Assembly: GCF_001425785.1 (NCBI RefSeq)
Contig: NZ_LMDI01000012.1
Coordinates: 311,566 to 375,565, forward strand
From: Rhizobacter sp. Root1221
GTDB taxonomy: Bacteria; Pseudomonadota; Gammaproteobacteria; Burkholderiales; Burkholderiaceae_C
Length of the DNA stretch: 64,000 bases
Direction of reading: 5' to 3'
Below are positions 36,019-45,213 of this stretch, in pieces (position 1 is the stretch's first letter; each line of letters opens with the position of its first letter). The notes beneath the pieces are model-generated. The model saw nothing but the letters and a program-made list of their open reading frames with translations, made no database searches and was not told the DNA's origin. Made by a program: the position numbers and the translations under genes.

Positions 36019-37221
36019 ATGAACAAGATGACCGCAACCGCCCTGGCCGCCTGCGCCCTGCTGTCCGCAGGTGCCGCACAGGCCCAGATCTCCGGTGATG
36101 TGATCCGCATCGGGTTGATCACCGACATGTCCGGCCTCTACGCCGACCTCGACGGCGCCGGTGGCGCCGAGGCGGTCAAGATGGCCATCGCCGATGCCGG
36201 GGGCAAGGTGAACGGCAAGACGGTCGAGTTCGTGGTGGCCGACCACCAGAACAAGCCCGACATCGCCGCCGCCAAGGCGCGTGAGTGGTTCGACACCCAG
36301 GGCCTCGACATGCTGCTCGGGGGCACCAACTCGGGCACCAACCTCGCGATGGCCAAGGTGGCCTCTGAAAAGAAGAAACCGTTCATTTCACTCGGGGCGG
36401 CCAGTGCGGCGCTCACCAACGAGCAGTGTTCGCCTTACATCGTGCACTACGCCTACGACACGGTGGCACTCGCCAAGGGCACGGGCAACGCGGTGGTGAA
36501 GTCGGGTGGCAAGACCTGGTACTTCCTGACGGCCGACTATGCCTTCGGCACGTCGCTGCAGAACGACACCACCACGGTGGTCAACGCCGCGGGCGGCAAG
36601 GTGCTCGGCGCCGTGCGGCACCCGCTGTCGGCGAGCGATTTCTCGTCGTTCCTGCTGCAGGCCCAGGGGTCCAAGGCGCAGATCCTCGGGCTGGCCAACG
36701 CGGGGGGCGACACCGTCAACGCCATCAAGGCGGCCAACGAGTTCGGCATCACGAAGACCATGAAACTCGCCGGCCTGCTGCTGTTCATCACCGACGTGCA
36801 TGCGCTCGGGCTGAAGGCCACGCAGGGCCTGTACCTCACCGACGGCTGGTACTGGGACCAATCGCCCGAATCGCGCACCTGGGCGCGCCGGTACTTCGGC
36901 GTGATGAAGAAGATGCCGTCCATGGTCCAGGCGGGCGACTACTCGGCCACCGCGCAGTACCTCAACGCCGTCAAGGCCACCGGCACCGACGACGCCGATG
37001 CGGTGATGGCCCAGCTCAAGAAGGCGAAGATCAACGACATGTTCACCAAGGGCGGCTACGTGCGCGCCGACGGCCGCATGGTGCACGACATGTTCCTGAT
37101 GCAGGTGAAGACGCCCGAGGAATCGAAGGCGCCGTGGGACTACTACAAGATCATCGAAACCATCAAGGGCGATGACGCCTACACCACGAAGGCGGAGTCC
37201 AAGTGCCCGCTGTGGAAGTGA
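36019..37221 (+). CDS. Branched-chain amino acid-type ABC transporter substrate-binding protein
   Basis: A 400-residue periplasmic receptor with a signal peptide ending at GAAQA-Q. Peripla_BP_6 pattern: IRIGLITDMSGLYADLDGAGG, AVKMAIADAGGKVNGKTVEFVVADHQNKPDIAAAKAREW, and WYFLTADYAFGTSLQ. The length and the SLGAASAALTNEQCSPY stretch fit the subfamily of orphan receptors common in Burkholderiales. No permease genes are adjacent. Ligand unknown. Confidence 0.87.
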   Translation: MNKMTATALAACALLSAGAAQAQISGDVIRIGLITDMSGLYADLDGAGGAEAVKMAIADAGGKVNGKTVEFVVADHQNKPDIAAAKAREWFDTQGLDMLLGGTNSGTNLAMAKVASEKKKPFISLGAASAALTNEQCSPYIVHYAYDTVALAKGTGNAVVKSGGKTWYFLTADYAFGTSLQNDTTTVVNAAGGKVLGAVRHPLSASDFSSFLLQAQGSKAQILGLANAGGDTVNAIKAANEFGITKTMKLAGLLLFITDVHALGLKATQGLYLTDGWYWDQSPESRTWARRYFGVMKKMPSMVQAGDYSATAQYLNAVKATGTDDADAVMAQLKKAKINDMFTKGGYVRADGRMVHDMFLMQVKTPEESKAPWDYYKIIETIKGDDAYTTKAESKCPLWK

Positions 37222-37304
37222 ACGTGTAGGACGACGGCGCGCCGTGCGGCGAGCGGGGCCGCGGAGCCCCTACCATCGGGGCCATCGCATTTTGCCCTGC
37301 TGCC

Positions 37305-38399
37305 ATGCCGCCTTCCGTCCGACACACCTTCCCGGCCCTGGCCTTCCTCGCCGCCTGCAGCGCGGCCTCGGCCGGCGACACCCCCACGCTCGAACATTGC
37401 GCCGCCATCGGTCCCGCGGCCGACCGCCTCGCCTGCTACGACAAGCTGGCCGGCCGTGCGCCGTCTGCACCGGTACCGCTGGCAGCCGACGAGCCGAAGC
37501 CGTCCACCTCGCTGCTGGCGCCGAAGGACGCGGCGGCGGCGCCCGCCCAGGCCGCGGTGTCGGGGACGTCGGGCTCGGGCAGCCTGCTGTCCAAGTACTG
37601 GGAACTCGACCCCGAGGACAAGCGCGGCACCTTCAACTTCACCGGCTACCGGCCCAACTACGTGATGCCGCTCCACTACACGAGCCGCATCAACCGGTCG
37701 CCGATGTCGCCCACCCAGGCGGTGGTGTCGTTGCCGGCGTACCGGCAGGTGGAGGCGAAGTTCCAGTTGTCGTTGCGCACCAAGGTGGCCCAGGACCTGC
37801 TGATCGACAACGCCGACGTCTGGCTCGCGTTCACGCAGCAGGCCATGTGGCAGATCTGGAACGGCGCCGACTCGAAGCCGTTCCGCAACACCGACTACGA
37901 GCCTGAACTGATCTACATGGTGCCGGTGCCCAAGGGCCTGCGCGAGTTGCCCGGGGGCGTGACGTGGCGGTTCGGGCAGGTGGCGCTGGCGCACCAGTCG
38001 AACGGCCAGTCCGACCCGCTGTCGCGCAGCTGGAACCGCGTGTACTTCGGCACCGGGTTCGAGCGTGGCAACTGGACGCTGACGGCGCGCTACAACCACC
38101 GCCTCGACGAAGGCCCCGACACCGACAACAACCCCGACCTGCAGCACTTCAGGGGCCGCGGGGAACTGGCGCTCGCATGGAGCGCCGGGCCGGCCACCAC
38201 CACGCTCCAGTGGCGCTCGTCGTTCAACAACACGAAGCGCGGCAACCTGCAACTCGAATGGTCCTACCCGGTCTTCAGCGACCAGCCCAACGGCCTGCGC
38301 TGGTTCGTGCAGGGGTTCAGCGGCTATGGCGAAACGCTCACCGACTACAACTTCAAGCAGAACAGCTTCGGCGCGGGCGTGTCCTTCATGCAGTTTTGA
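37305..38399 (+). CDS. pldA: Outer-membrane phospholipase A1
   Basis: A 364-residue outer-membrane enzyme. Signal peptide ending near SAASA-G, then a periplasmic lead-in with two cysteines (EHCAAIGPAADRLACYDKL), then a 12-stranded barrel. The catalytic stretch HQSNGQSDPLSRSWNR carries the His and Ser of OMPLA, with calcium-binding residues in the same loop; FSGYGETLTDYN and a terminal Phe are typical of barrel ends. It hydrolyses phospholipids in the outer leaflet. Its 3' end overlaps that of the convergent oxidoreductase gene by 14 bp. Confidence 0.9.
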   Translation: MPPSVRHTFPALAFLAACSAASAGDTPTLEHCAAIGPAADRLACYDKLAGRAPSAPVPLAADEPKPSTSLLAPKDAAAAPAQAAVSGTSGSGSLLSKYWELDPEDKRGTFNFTGYRPNYVMPLHYTSRINRSPMSPTQAVVSLPAYRQVEAKFQLSLRTKVAQDLLIDNADVWLAFTQQAMWQIWNGADSKPFRNTDYEPELIYMVPVPKGLRELPGGVTWRFGQVALAHQSNGQSDPLSRSWNRVYFGTGFERGNWTLTARYNHRLDEGPDTDNNPDLQHFRGRGELALAWSAGPATTTLQWRSSFNNTKRGNLQLEWSYPVFSDQPNGLRWFVQGFSGYGETLTDYNFKQNSFGAGVSFMQF

Positions 38400-41300
38400 G
38401 GGCCTTCCCTGAGAGCGCTTCGTCCCACTCGGCCATCAGCGCCGCTTCGTGCGCGCGCGCCGCAACCAGGTGGCGCAGCTTGACATGTCCGTACCCGCGG
38501 ATCTCCTCCGGCACCCGGGCGATGCGGGCGGCCAGCGGCAGGTTCTCGGCAGTCAGCTGCGGCAGCAGCGCCGCGATGCGGGCCTCGTAGTCGGCGATGA
38601 GCGCGCGTTCGGTGCGGCGTTCTTCCGTGTAGCCGAACACATCGAACGGGGTGCCGCGCAGGCCCTTGAGCCGGGCGAGCACGTGGAACACGCCGCGCAC
38701 CCACGGGCCGAACGGGCGTTTGACCAGCTCGCCCCGTGCGTTGCGCGGTGACCCGATGGGCGGGGCCAGGTGGTGGTGCAGCGTGATGTCACCCTCGAAG
38801 CGATCGCGCACCTGCTGCACGAACGTGGGGTCGGTGTGCAGGCGCGCCACCTCGTACTCGTCCTTGTAGGCCATCAGCTTGAACAGGTAGCGGGCCACCG
38901 CTTCGGTGAGCTGCTGGCCGCCGACGGCAGTCTCGGCCGCGCGCACCCGCTTCACGAACGCCTCGTAGCGGTTGGCCCACGCCCGGTTCTGGTATTGCGT
39001 CAGGAACTCGATGCGCCGGGCGATGGTGTCGTCGAGCCGCGGCTTGTGCAGGAACGTGATGGGCTGGGTGGCGGGTGCCATCAGGGCCGCCACCGCCTCG
39101 GGTTCATGGGCGAGCCGGCGGCCCCACGCAAACGCCTTCTGGTTCAGTTCCGGGCGCACCCCGTTCAGCTCGATGGCACGCATCAGCGACACCAGCGACA
39201 GCGGCACCCGCCCCATCTGCCACGCATAGCCCAGCATCAGCGGGTTCGTGTAGATCGAGTCGCCAAGCAACTGCACCGCGGCCCGGTCGGCATCGAAGCG
39301 GCCCAGGTGATCGGTGCCCACGGCGTCGGCGATGGCTGCCTCGCAATGGGCCGACGGGAACTGCCAGTCCGGGTTGTTCACGAATGCGGCCGTGGGTGTG
39401 GCATGTGTGTTGAGGGCCACGTAAGTGCGGCCCTGGCGCATGGTGGCGAGAGTCTGCCGGTCGGCGGCCACGATGGGGTCGCCCGCGATCACCAGGTCGG
39501 CCTCGGCCGTGCCCACCTTCGTGGTGTGGATCGCGTCCTGCGTGTTGGCGATCTGGATGTGGCTCCAGGTGCTGCCGCCCTTCTGCGCGAGGCCCGCGGC
39601 GTCCTGCGTGATCACGCCCTTGCCTTCCAGGTGCGCGGCCATGCCCACCAGTTGCCCGATGGTGATGACCCCGGTGCCCCCGATGCCGGCGACCACGATG
39701 CCCCAGGCGGACGTGGCATCGGGCAGCTGTGGCTCGGGCAGCTCGGGCAAGGCGAACGGATCGGGCCGCGCGGCGGCCTTCGCACCCTTGAGCTTGCCGC
39801 CCTCCACCGTCAGGAAGCTGGGGCAGAAACCATCAAGGCACGAATAGTCCTTGTTGCAGGTGTTCTGGTTGATGCGGCGCTTGCGGCCGAACTCGGTTTC
39901 CACCGGCTCCACGCTCAAGCAGTTGCTCTTGGTGGAGCAGTCGCCACAGCCTTCGCAGACCAGTTCGTTGATCACCACGTGGCGTGCCGGATCGGCCATC
40001 GTGCCGCGCTTGCGGCGGCGCCGCTTTTCCGTGGCGCAGGTCTGGTCGTAGATCAGCACCGTGCAGCCCTCGACCTCGCGCAACTGGATCTGCACGGCCT
40101 CGAGTTCGCTGCGCGGGTACACCGTGACTCCGGGGGCGAGCCGGCCGCGCACCGCGTCGTACTTGTCGGGCTCGTCGGTGACGATGGCGATGCGGCGGGC
40201 CCCTTCGGCCTCCAGCTCCCGGGTCATCTCCGGCACCCGCAGCGTGCCGTCCACCGGTTGGCCGCCGGTCATGGCCACCGCGTCGTTGAACAGGATCTTG
40301 TAGGTGATGTTGACCTTCGCCGCGATGCTCTGGCGGATGGCCAGAAGCCCCGAGTGGTAGTAGGTGCCGTCGCCGAGGTTCGCGAACACGTGGCGATCGG
40401 TCGTGAACGGGGCCTGGCCCACCCACGTGACCCCCTCGCCGCCCATCTGCGTGAACGTGGTGGTCTGGCGGTCCATCCACAGCACCATGTAGTGGCAGCC
40501 GATGCCGGCGAGCGCACGTGACCCCTCGGGCACTTTCGTGCTGGTGTTGTGCGGGCAGCCGCTGCAGTAGAACGGCATGCGGTCGGCGCCACTGCCCAGG
40601 TCGAGCGCCTGCAGGCTGCGTTCCTTGGCGTCGATCAATGCCATGCGGGCGTCGATGCGGGCCGCGGTGTCGGCATCGACCCCGAGCTTCTTCACGCGGC
40701 GGGCGATCGCCCGCGCGATGATCGCCGGGGTCAGGTCCGCCTGCGCCCGCAGCAGCCAGTTGCCACTGGGGTTCGGCTGCGACCACTCGCCACCGGACCG
40801 GTCGTCCTCGGCCTCGTCGAACTTGCCCAGCACGTTCGGCCGCACGTCAGGCCGCCAGTTGTAGAGCTCCTCCTTCAGCTGGTACTCGATGACCTGGCGC
40901 TTCTCCTCGATCACCAGGATCTCCTGCAGGCCCTGCGCGAAGTCGCGGGTGATGGTGGCCTCGAGCGGCCACACCACCCCCACCTTGTGCAGGCGGATGC
41001 CGAGGCGGCGGCAGTCGGTGTCGGTCAGGCCAAGGTCGTGCAGCGCCTGGCGCATGTCGTTCCACGCCTTGCCGCTGGCGATCAGGCCGAGGCGGTCGTC
41101 CGGGGTGTCGACGACGTTGTGGTTCAGCCGGTTGGCGCGGATGTACGCGAGTGCGGCGTACCACTTGTGGTTCATCAGCCGCGCTTCCTGCTCCAGCGGC
41201 GGGTCGGGCCAGCGGATGTGCAGGCCGCCGGGCGGCATCGTGAAGTCCTCGGGCAGCAGGATGCGCACACGGTCCGGGTTCACGTCCACCGTGGTCGACG

Positions 41301-41955
41301 ACTCCACGATCTCCTGGATCGTTTTCATGCCGGCCCACACGCCGGAGAAACGGCTCAGCGCAAACGCGTGGAGGCCGAGGTCGAGGATCTCCTGCACGCT
41401 GCTCGGGAAAAAGACCGGCAGCCCGCAGGCCTTGAAGATGTGGTCGCTCTGGTGGGCGGCGGTGCTGCTCTTGGCGATGTGGTCGTCACCGGCCACGGCC
41501 ACCACCCCGCCGTGTTTCGCGGTGCCGGCCATGTTGGCGTGCTTGAACACGTCGGCGCAGCGGTCCACGCCCGGTCCCTTGCCGTACCAGAGGCCGAACA
41601 CCCCGTCGTACTTCCGCGCCTCGGGGTACAGGTCGAGCTGCTGCGAGCCCCATACCGCGGTGGCACCGAGTTCCTCGTTGACCCCGGGCTGGAAAACGAT
41701 GCGGTTGGCCGCGAGGTGTTCACTGGCTTGCCACAGGGCCTGGTCGTACGTGCCGAGCGGCGAGCCGCGGTAGCCGCTGATGAACCCCGCGGTGTTGAGT
41801 CCGGCGAGCGTGTCGCGCGTGCGCTGCAGCATGGGGAGGCGCACGAGCGCCTGCACCCCGCTCATGAAAGCGTGCCCCTCGGCGAGGCGGTACTTGTCGT
41901 CCAGCGTGACCTGCTCGAGGGCACGGCGGACGGCTTCGGGAAGCGGTGCATTCAT
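38386..41955 (-). CDS. Fused indolepyruvate (2-oxoacid):ferredoxin oxidoreductase
   Basis: A 1189-residue fusion of the subunits of an arylpyruvate/2-oxoacid:ferredoxin oxidoreductase. An N-terminal pyruvate-oxidoreductase-like domain (GFISGYRGSPLGTYDQALW) comes first; the thiamine-diphosphate-binding part includes GIGCHYMVLWMDR and FANLGDGTYYHSG; a cysteine-rich stretch (CEGCGDCSTKSNC and NTCNKDYSCLDGFCPSF) should hold Fe-S clusters; the gamma-type domain follows with GIVVAGIGGTGVITIGQLVG, and a C-terminal region of unknown role ends the protein. AGGAG precedes the start at 41955; longer upstream frames have no such site. It would oxidise aryl- or branched-chain 2-oxoacids to acyl-CoA. No neighbour shares its pathway. 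Confidence 0.9.
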   Translation of the reverse strand: MNAPLPEAVRRALEQVTLDDKYRLAEGHAFMSGVQALVRLPMLQRTRDTLAGLNTAGFISGYRGSPLGTYDQALWQASEHLAANRIVFQPGVNEELGATAVWGSQQLDLYPEARKYDGVFGLWYGKGPGVDRCADVFKHANMAGTAKHGGVVAVAGDDHIAKSSTAAHQSDHIFKACGLPVFFPSSVQEILDLGLHAFALSRFSGVWAGMKTIQEIVESSTTVDVNPDRVRILLPEDFTMPPGGLHIRWPDPPLEQEARLMNHKWYAALAYIRANRLNHNVVDTPDDRLGLIASGKAWNDMRQALHDLGLTDTDCRRLGIRLHKVGVVWPLEATITRDFAQGLQEILVIEEKRQVIEYQLKEELYNWRPDVRPNVLGKFDEAEDDRSGGEWSQPNPSGNWLLRAQADLTPAIIARAIARRVKKLGVDADTAARIDARMALIDAKERSLQALDLGSGADRMPFYCSGCPHNTSTKVPEGSRALAGIGCHYMVLWMDRQTTTFTQMGGEGVTWVGQAPFTTDRHVFANLGDGTYYHSGLLAIRQSIAAKVNITYKILFNDAVAMTGGQPVDGTLRVPEMTRELEAEGARRIAIVTDEPDKYDAVRGRLAPGVTVYPRSELEAVQIQLREVEGCTVLIYDQTCATEKRRRRKRGTMADPARHVVINELVCEGCGDCSTKSNCLSVEPVETEFGRKRRINQNTCNKDYSCLDGFCPSFLTVEGGKLKGAKAAARPDPFALPELPEPQLPDATSAWGIVVAGIGGTGVITIGQLVGMAAHLEGKGVITQDAAGLAQKGGSTWSHIQIANTQDAIHTTKVGTAEADLVIAGDPIVAADRQTLATMRQGRTYVALNTHATPTAAFVNNPDWQFPSAHCEAAIADAVGTDHLGRFDADRAAVQLLGDSIYTNPLMLGYAWQMGRVPLSLVSLMRAIELNGVRPELNQKAFAWGRRLAHEPEAVAALMAPATQPITFLHKPRLDDTIARRIEFLTQYQNRAWANRYEAFVKRVRAAETAVGGQQLTEAVARYLFKLMAYKDEYEVARLHTDPTFVQQVRDRFEGDITLHHHLAPPIGSPRNARGELVKRPFGPWVRGVFHVLARLKGLRGTPFDVFGYTEERRTERALIADYEARIAALLPQLTAENLPLAARIARVPEEIRGYGHVKLRHLVAARAHEAALMAEWDEALSGKALKTA

Positions 41956-42184
41956 CAGCTGACTCCTGACTTTCCTGACTTCGCGGCGGGCAGTTCTACC
42001 CAGTGTAGGGATTTCGAATGACTGGTGTCGCGGCGCGTTTTTAGGTACCGTCGCCCCTGCGGCAATAATCCCCCGATCAGCGCTCTCCTCTGCAAAGGCC
42101 CGACGCCATGCCACCCACGCCTTGCACGACGTCCGAACGACACATGGCGGCCGCACTGCGCCCGGTTCATGCTGCGGTGCACAA

Positions 42185-43306
42185 GTGGCGAGTCTGAGGC
42201 AGCGGGTGGGCCGCTCGGCCCTGTGCCGGCGGGCGATGGGCATCGAGCCCAAGCAGCGCCTCCGGTTGGCCCAGTGGAGCGTGGCCATGCTGCTTGTCAC
42301 GTGCAGCGTGGTCAACATGTTCTACCTGGTGTGGCTCGGCATCGCGCCGTTCGTCCCCGTGGTGGTCTGGTCGCTGGTGCTGGCTGGCGGGTTCGTGGTG
42401 TTCTACGTCGTCATCCGCAGCGGGCGCAACCAGAGGTTCGCCGAGCCGTCGCTCACGGTGCCGCAGATGGTGTTCGCCATCGTCTGCGGGGCAGCCGCCT
42501 ACGCCATCGCCGGTGAGGGCCGCGGGGGGGTGTTCCCCATCGTCATGGTCATCTTCATGTTCGGCATGTATGCGCTCACCGCGCGGCAGATCTGGCGCGT
42601 GGGCGTGTTCACGGTGGCGGTGCTCGGCACCATGATGGCCATCATGAGCCGGTTGCGGCCCGAAGTGCATGTGCCGGCGGTCGAGTCGAGCCACTTTTTC
42701 ATGATCGCGGTGATGGTGCCCGCGGTGGCCATGATGACGAGCCAGCTGAGCCGCATGCGCGAGCGGCTGCGCCGCCAGAAAAAGGACATCGCCATCGCCC
42801 TCGCCCGCATCCAGGACCTGGCCACCCGCGACGAACTCACCGGCCTCATCAACCGGCGCCACATGGTCGAGCTGATGGAGCAGGAGCGCCAGCGTGGCGT
42901 GCGTTCCGGCCAGACCTTCTGCATCGCGATGCTGAGCCTCGACGAGTACGCGGCGCTGTCGGCGGCCCGGGGGGCCGGGTACGGTGACGACCTGCTCAAG
43001 TGTTTCGCCCGCGAAGCGCTGGCGGTGATCCGGATCTCCGACCTGCTGTCGCGCTGGAACGGCGCGGAATTCCTGCTGATGCTGTCGGACACCCGGTCGT
43101 CGCTGGCGCGGCTGAGCCTCGAGCGCTTGCGCGACCGCGTGTGCAACCTGTGCGCCGACCCGGCGGCGTTGCAGTCCCACACCGGTTTTTCGGTGGGGGT
43201 CACCGAACACCGCGCCGGGGAGACCGTGGCACAGACCATCGAGCGGGCCGGACTGGCGTTGCAGAATGCGCAGGCGGCCGGCGTCAGCCGTGTCGTGCTG
43301 ACCTGA
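42185..43306 (+). CDS. Membrane GGDEF-domain protein with degenerate active site
   Basis: A 373-residue protein with about six N-terminal transmembrane segments and a C-terminal GGDEF-type domain. The active-site signature reads NGAEF at 43058-43072 instead of GG(D/E)EF, so cyclase activity is unlikely, while the inhibitory-site RxxD (RISD) five residues earlier is intact, so it may still bind c-di-GMP. It is a close paralogue of the next gene across its whole length, pointing to tandem duplication. The GTG at 42185 was chosen because it aligns with the start region of the paralogue (VASL / MVSL); ATG at 42236 is the conservative alternative. Confidence 0.75.
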   Translation: MASLRQRVGRSALCRRAMGIEPKQRLRLAQWSVAMLLVTCSVVNMFYLVWLGIAPFVPVVVWSLVLAGGFVVFYVVIRSGRNQRFAEPSLTVPQMVFAIVCGAAAYAIAGEGRGGVFPIVMVIFMFGMYALTARQIWRVGVFTVAVLGTMMAIMSRLRPEVHVPAVESSHFFMIAVMVPAVAMMTSQLSRMRERLRRQKKDIAIALARIQDLATRDELTGLINRRHMVELMEQERQRGVRSGQTFCIAMLSLDEYAALSAARGAGYGDDLLKCFAREALAVIRISDLLSRWNGAEFLLMLSDTRSSLARLSLERLRDRVCNLCADPAALQSHTGFSVGVTEHRAGETVAQTIERAGLALQNAQAAGVSRVVLT

Positions 43307-43322
43307 ACGAGGGCCAGGATGC

Positions 43323-44531
43323 ATGCCCACCCGCATTCGTGGAAAGCGCACGCCGGACGGCCTCGCCCCGGTGCCCCCCTCTCAAGTCGATTCCCCGCCC
43401 GACGATAAGTCCGCCATGGTGTCCCTCAGTGCTTCCCGCGTGTTCTCGCAGTGGCTCGCGCCGAGCAGCAGCGCCCAGCGCGTGCGCGCGTCGCAGTCGC
43501 TGCTCGCCGTGCTGATCTACGTGGCATTCGCCGCGGTACAGCACGCCGAGGTGCTCGCGGGCCTCGTGGACCTGCATGCGTCGATGTGGCTGAGCGCGTT
43601 CTACCTGGGTGGGTCTCTTGGCTTCTACGCGGTCGTCCGCTCGGGGCTGAACGAGCGGCTGGGCAGCGACCCGTCGCTGACGTTGCCGCAGATGGTGCTG
43701 GGGGTGCTCGCGGCGGTCGGGTCGTATGCGATCACCGGGCCGGCCCGGGGCGCGGTGATGTCGCTGCTGGTGCTGGTGCTGGTGTTCGGCATGTTTGCGC
43801 TTCGCCCGCGCCAGGCGCGTGACCTGGCGCTTTTTGCCTGCGCGCTGCTGGGCGCCACGATGGTCTGGAAGGGCATCACCGACCCGGCGCGCTACCCGCC
43901 GGCGGTGGAGGCGGTGCACCTGCTGTTCGCCGTGATCATCCTCGCCTCGGTGGGCACGCTCACCGCCCGCATGGCCGTGATCCGTGCGCGCCTGCGCGGC
44001 CAGAAGGCCGACCTCGAACACGCGCTTGCACAGATCCGCCTCCTCGCCAGCCGCGACGAACTCACCGGCCTGTCGAACCGCCGCCACATGAACGAGCTGA
44101 TGGCCATCGAAAAGGCCCGCCAGCGCCGCACGGGCCAGCCGATGGCCGTGGCCCTGCTCGACATCGACTGGTTCAAGCGCATCAACGACACCTACGGCCA
44201 CAGCGGCGGTGACCTGGTGCTCAAGACCTTCGCCCAGCTCACCCGCGACAGCCTGCGCACCACCGACGTGATGGGCCGCTGGGGGGGCGAGGAGTTCCTG
44301 CTGATGCTGCCCGACACCACGGCCACCGACGCAATGGCCTGTGTCGACCGCATGCGCACGCAGCTGGCACGGTTGTCGGCCGATGCCATCGCCCCGGGCC
44401 TGCGCGTGACCTTCTCGGCAGGGGTGGCCGCCGTCAACAGCGCCGACGAATTCGAGGCCGCCATCGAACGGGCCGACCAGGCCATGTACCGTGCGAAGGT
44501 GCAGGGCCGCAACTGCACCGTGGTGGCATAG
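43323..44531 (+). CDS. Membrane diguanylate cyclase
   Basis: A 402-residue protein with about six N-terminal transmembrane helices and a C-terminal GGDEF domain. The active-site motif is GGEEF (RWGGEEFLLML), preceded by the RTTD inhibitory site, and the DELTGLSNRRHM and DIDWFKRINDTYGH stretches are canonical, so it should make c-di-GMP from two GTP. AGGA lies just ahead of the first ATG; a second ATG at 43416 aligns better with the neighbour and may be the real start. It follows the degenerate paralogue by 16 nt and is probably co-transcribed with it. Confidence 0.88.
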   Translation: MPTRIRGKRTPDGLAPVPPSQVDSPPDDKSAMVSLSASRVFSQWLAPSSSAQRVRASQSLLAVLIYVAFAAVQHAEVLAGLVDLHASMWLSAFYLGGSLGFYAVVRSGLNERLGSDPSLTLPQMVLGVLAAVGSYAITGPARGAVMSLLVLVLVFGMFALRPRQARDLALFACALLGATMVWKGITDPARYPPAVEAVHLLFAVIILASVGTLTARMAVIRARLRGQKADLEHALAQIRLLASRDELTGLSNRRHMNELMAIEKARQRRTGQPMAVALLDIDWFKRINDTYGHSGGDLVLKTFAQLTRDSLRTTDVMGRWGGEEFLLMLPDTTATDAMACVDRMRTQLARLSADAIAPGLRVTFSAGVAAVNSADEFEAAIERADQAMYRAKVQGRNCTVVA

Positions 44532-44661
44532 GCATTGCGTTGCCCCTCCGGGGGCCTGTTGCCCGCGGCCGCGGCACCGATCCGGTGCTGGGGAAGCCGC
44601 TGTCCCGCCGCTGGCGGCCACCCGTTGCAATGACTTCCCAACCCACCACAAGGAACTGACG

Positions 44662-45105
44662 ATGAGCCGTCTGGACGTGACCGAGAAGATCGTGGCCGCG
44701 AAGGTCACCCGGGGCCTGAAATGGTCCGACGTGGCCGAACGTGTGGGCAAGAGCAAGGAGTGGGTCACCGCCGCCTGCCTGGGCCAGATGACCATGACCG
44801 CCGAGCAGGCCGCCATCGTGGGCGACATCTTCGGCCTGACCGACACCGAGCAGAAGTGGCTGCAAGTGGTGCCGTACAAGGGATCGCTGCCCACCTCGGT
44901 GCCCACCGACCCGCTGATCTACCGCTTCTACGAGTTGGTGAGCGTGTACGGCACCACGTTCAAGGAACTGATCCACGAGGAGTTCGGCGACGGCATCATG
45001 AGTGCGATCGACTTCAAGATGGACTTGAAGCGGGAGGCGGATCCGAATGGCGACCGCGTGCGCATCTTGATGTCCGGCAAGTTTCTCCCGTATAGGACTT
45101 ATTAG
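44662..45105 (+). CDS. cynS: Cyanate hydratase (cyanase)
   Basis: A 147-residue enzyme that converts cyanate and bicarbonate to ammonia and CO2. The N-terminal helical DNA-binding-like domain (LKWSDVAERVGKSKEWVTAACLG) and the C-terminal catalytic domain are both complete; the active-site residues are Arg88 and Glu91 (RFYELV) and Ser114 (IMSAIDF). AAGGA lies 9 nt ahead of the ATG. No carbonic anhydrase or cyanate transporter gene is adjacent. The dispersed repeat begins right after its stop codon. Confidence 0.95.
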   Translation: MSRLDVTEKIVAAKVTRGLKWSDVAERVGKSKEWVTAACLGQMTMTAEQAAIVGDIFGLTDTEQKWLQVVPYKGSLPTSVPTDPLIYRFYELVSVYGTTFKELIHEEFGDGIMSAIDFKMDLKREADPNGDRVRILMSGKFLPYRTY

Positions 45106-45210
45106 CCCCCCAGTCGCTTCGCTCCTGCCCCCGAGGGGCGACCCCGGGTCGGCCGGCGGAGCCGGACCTCGCGGGTGGCTTGATCTGCGGCTTCGCTTCC
45201 GCTCGCCTTT
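45106..45210 (+). repeat. Dispersed intergenic repeat, copy C
   Basis: Begins directly after the cynS TAG with the same CCCCCCAGTCGCTTCGCTCC as copy A and ends with the same TTGATCTGCGGCTTCGCTT, but the GC-rich middle differs (GGTCGGCCGGCGGAGCCGG). Ends just before the stop codon of the convergent sigma factor gene. Confidence 0.82.
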
Positions 45211-45213
45211 TCT

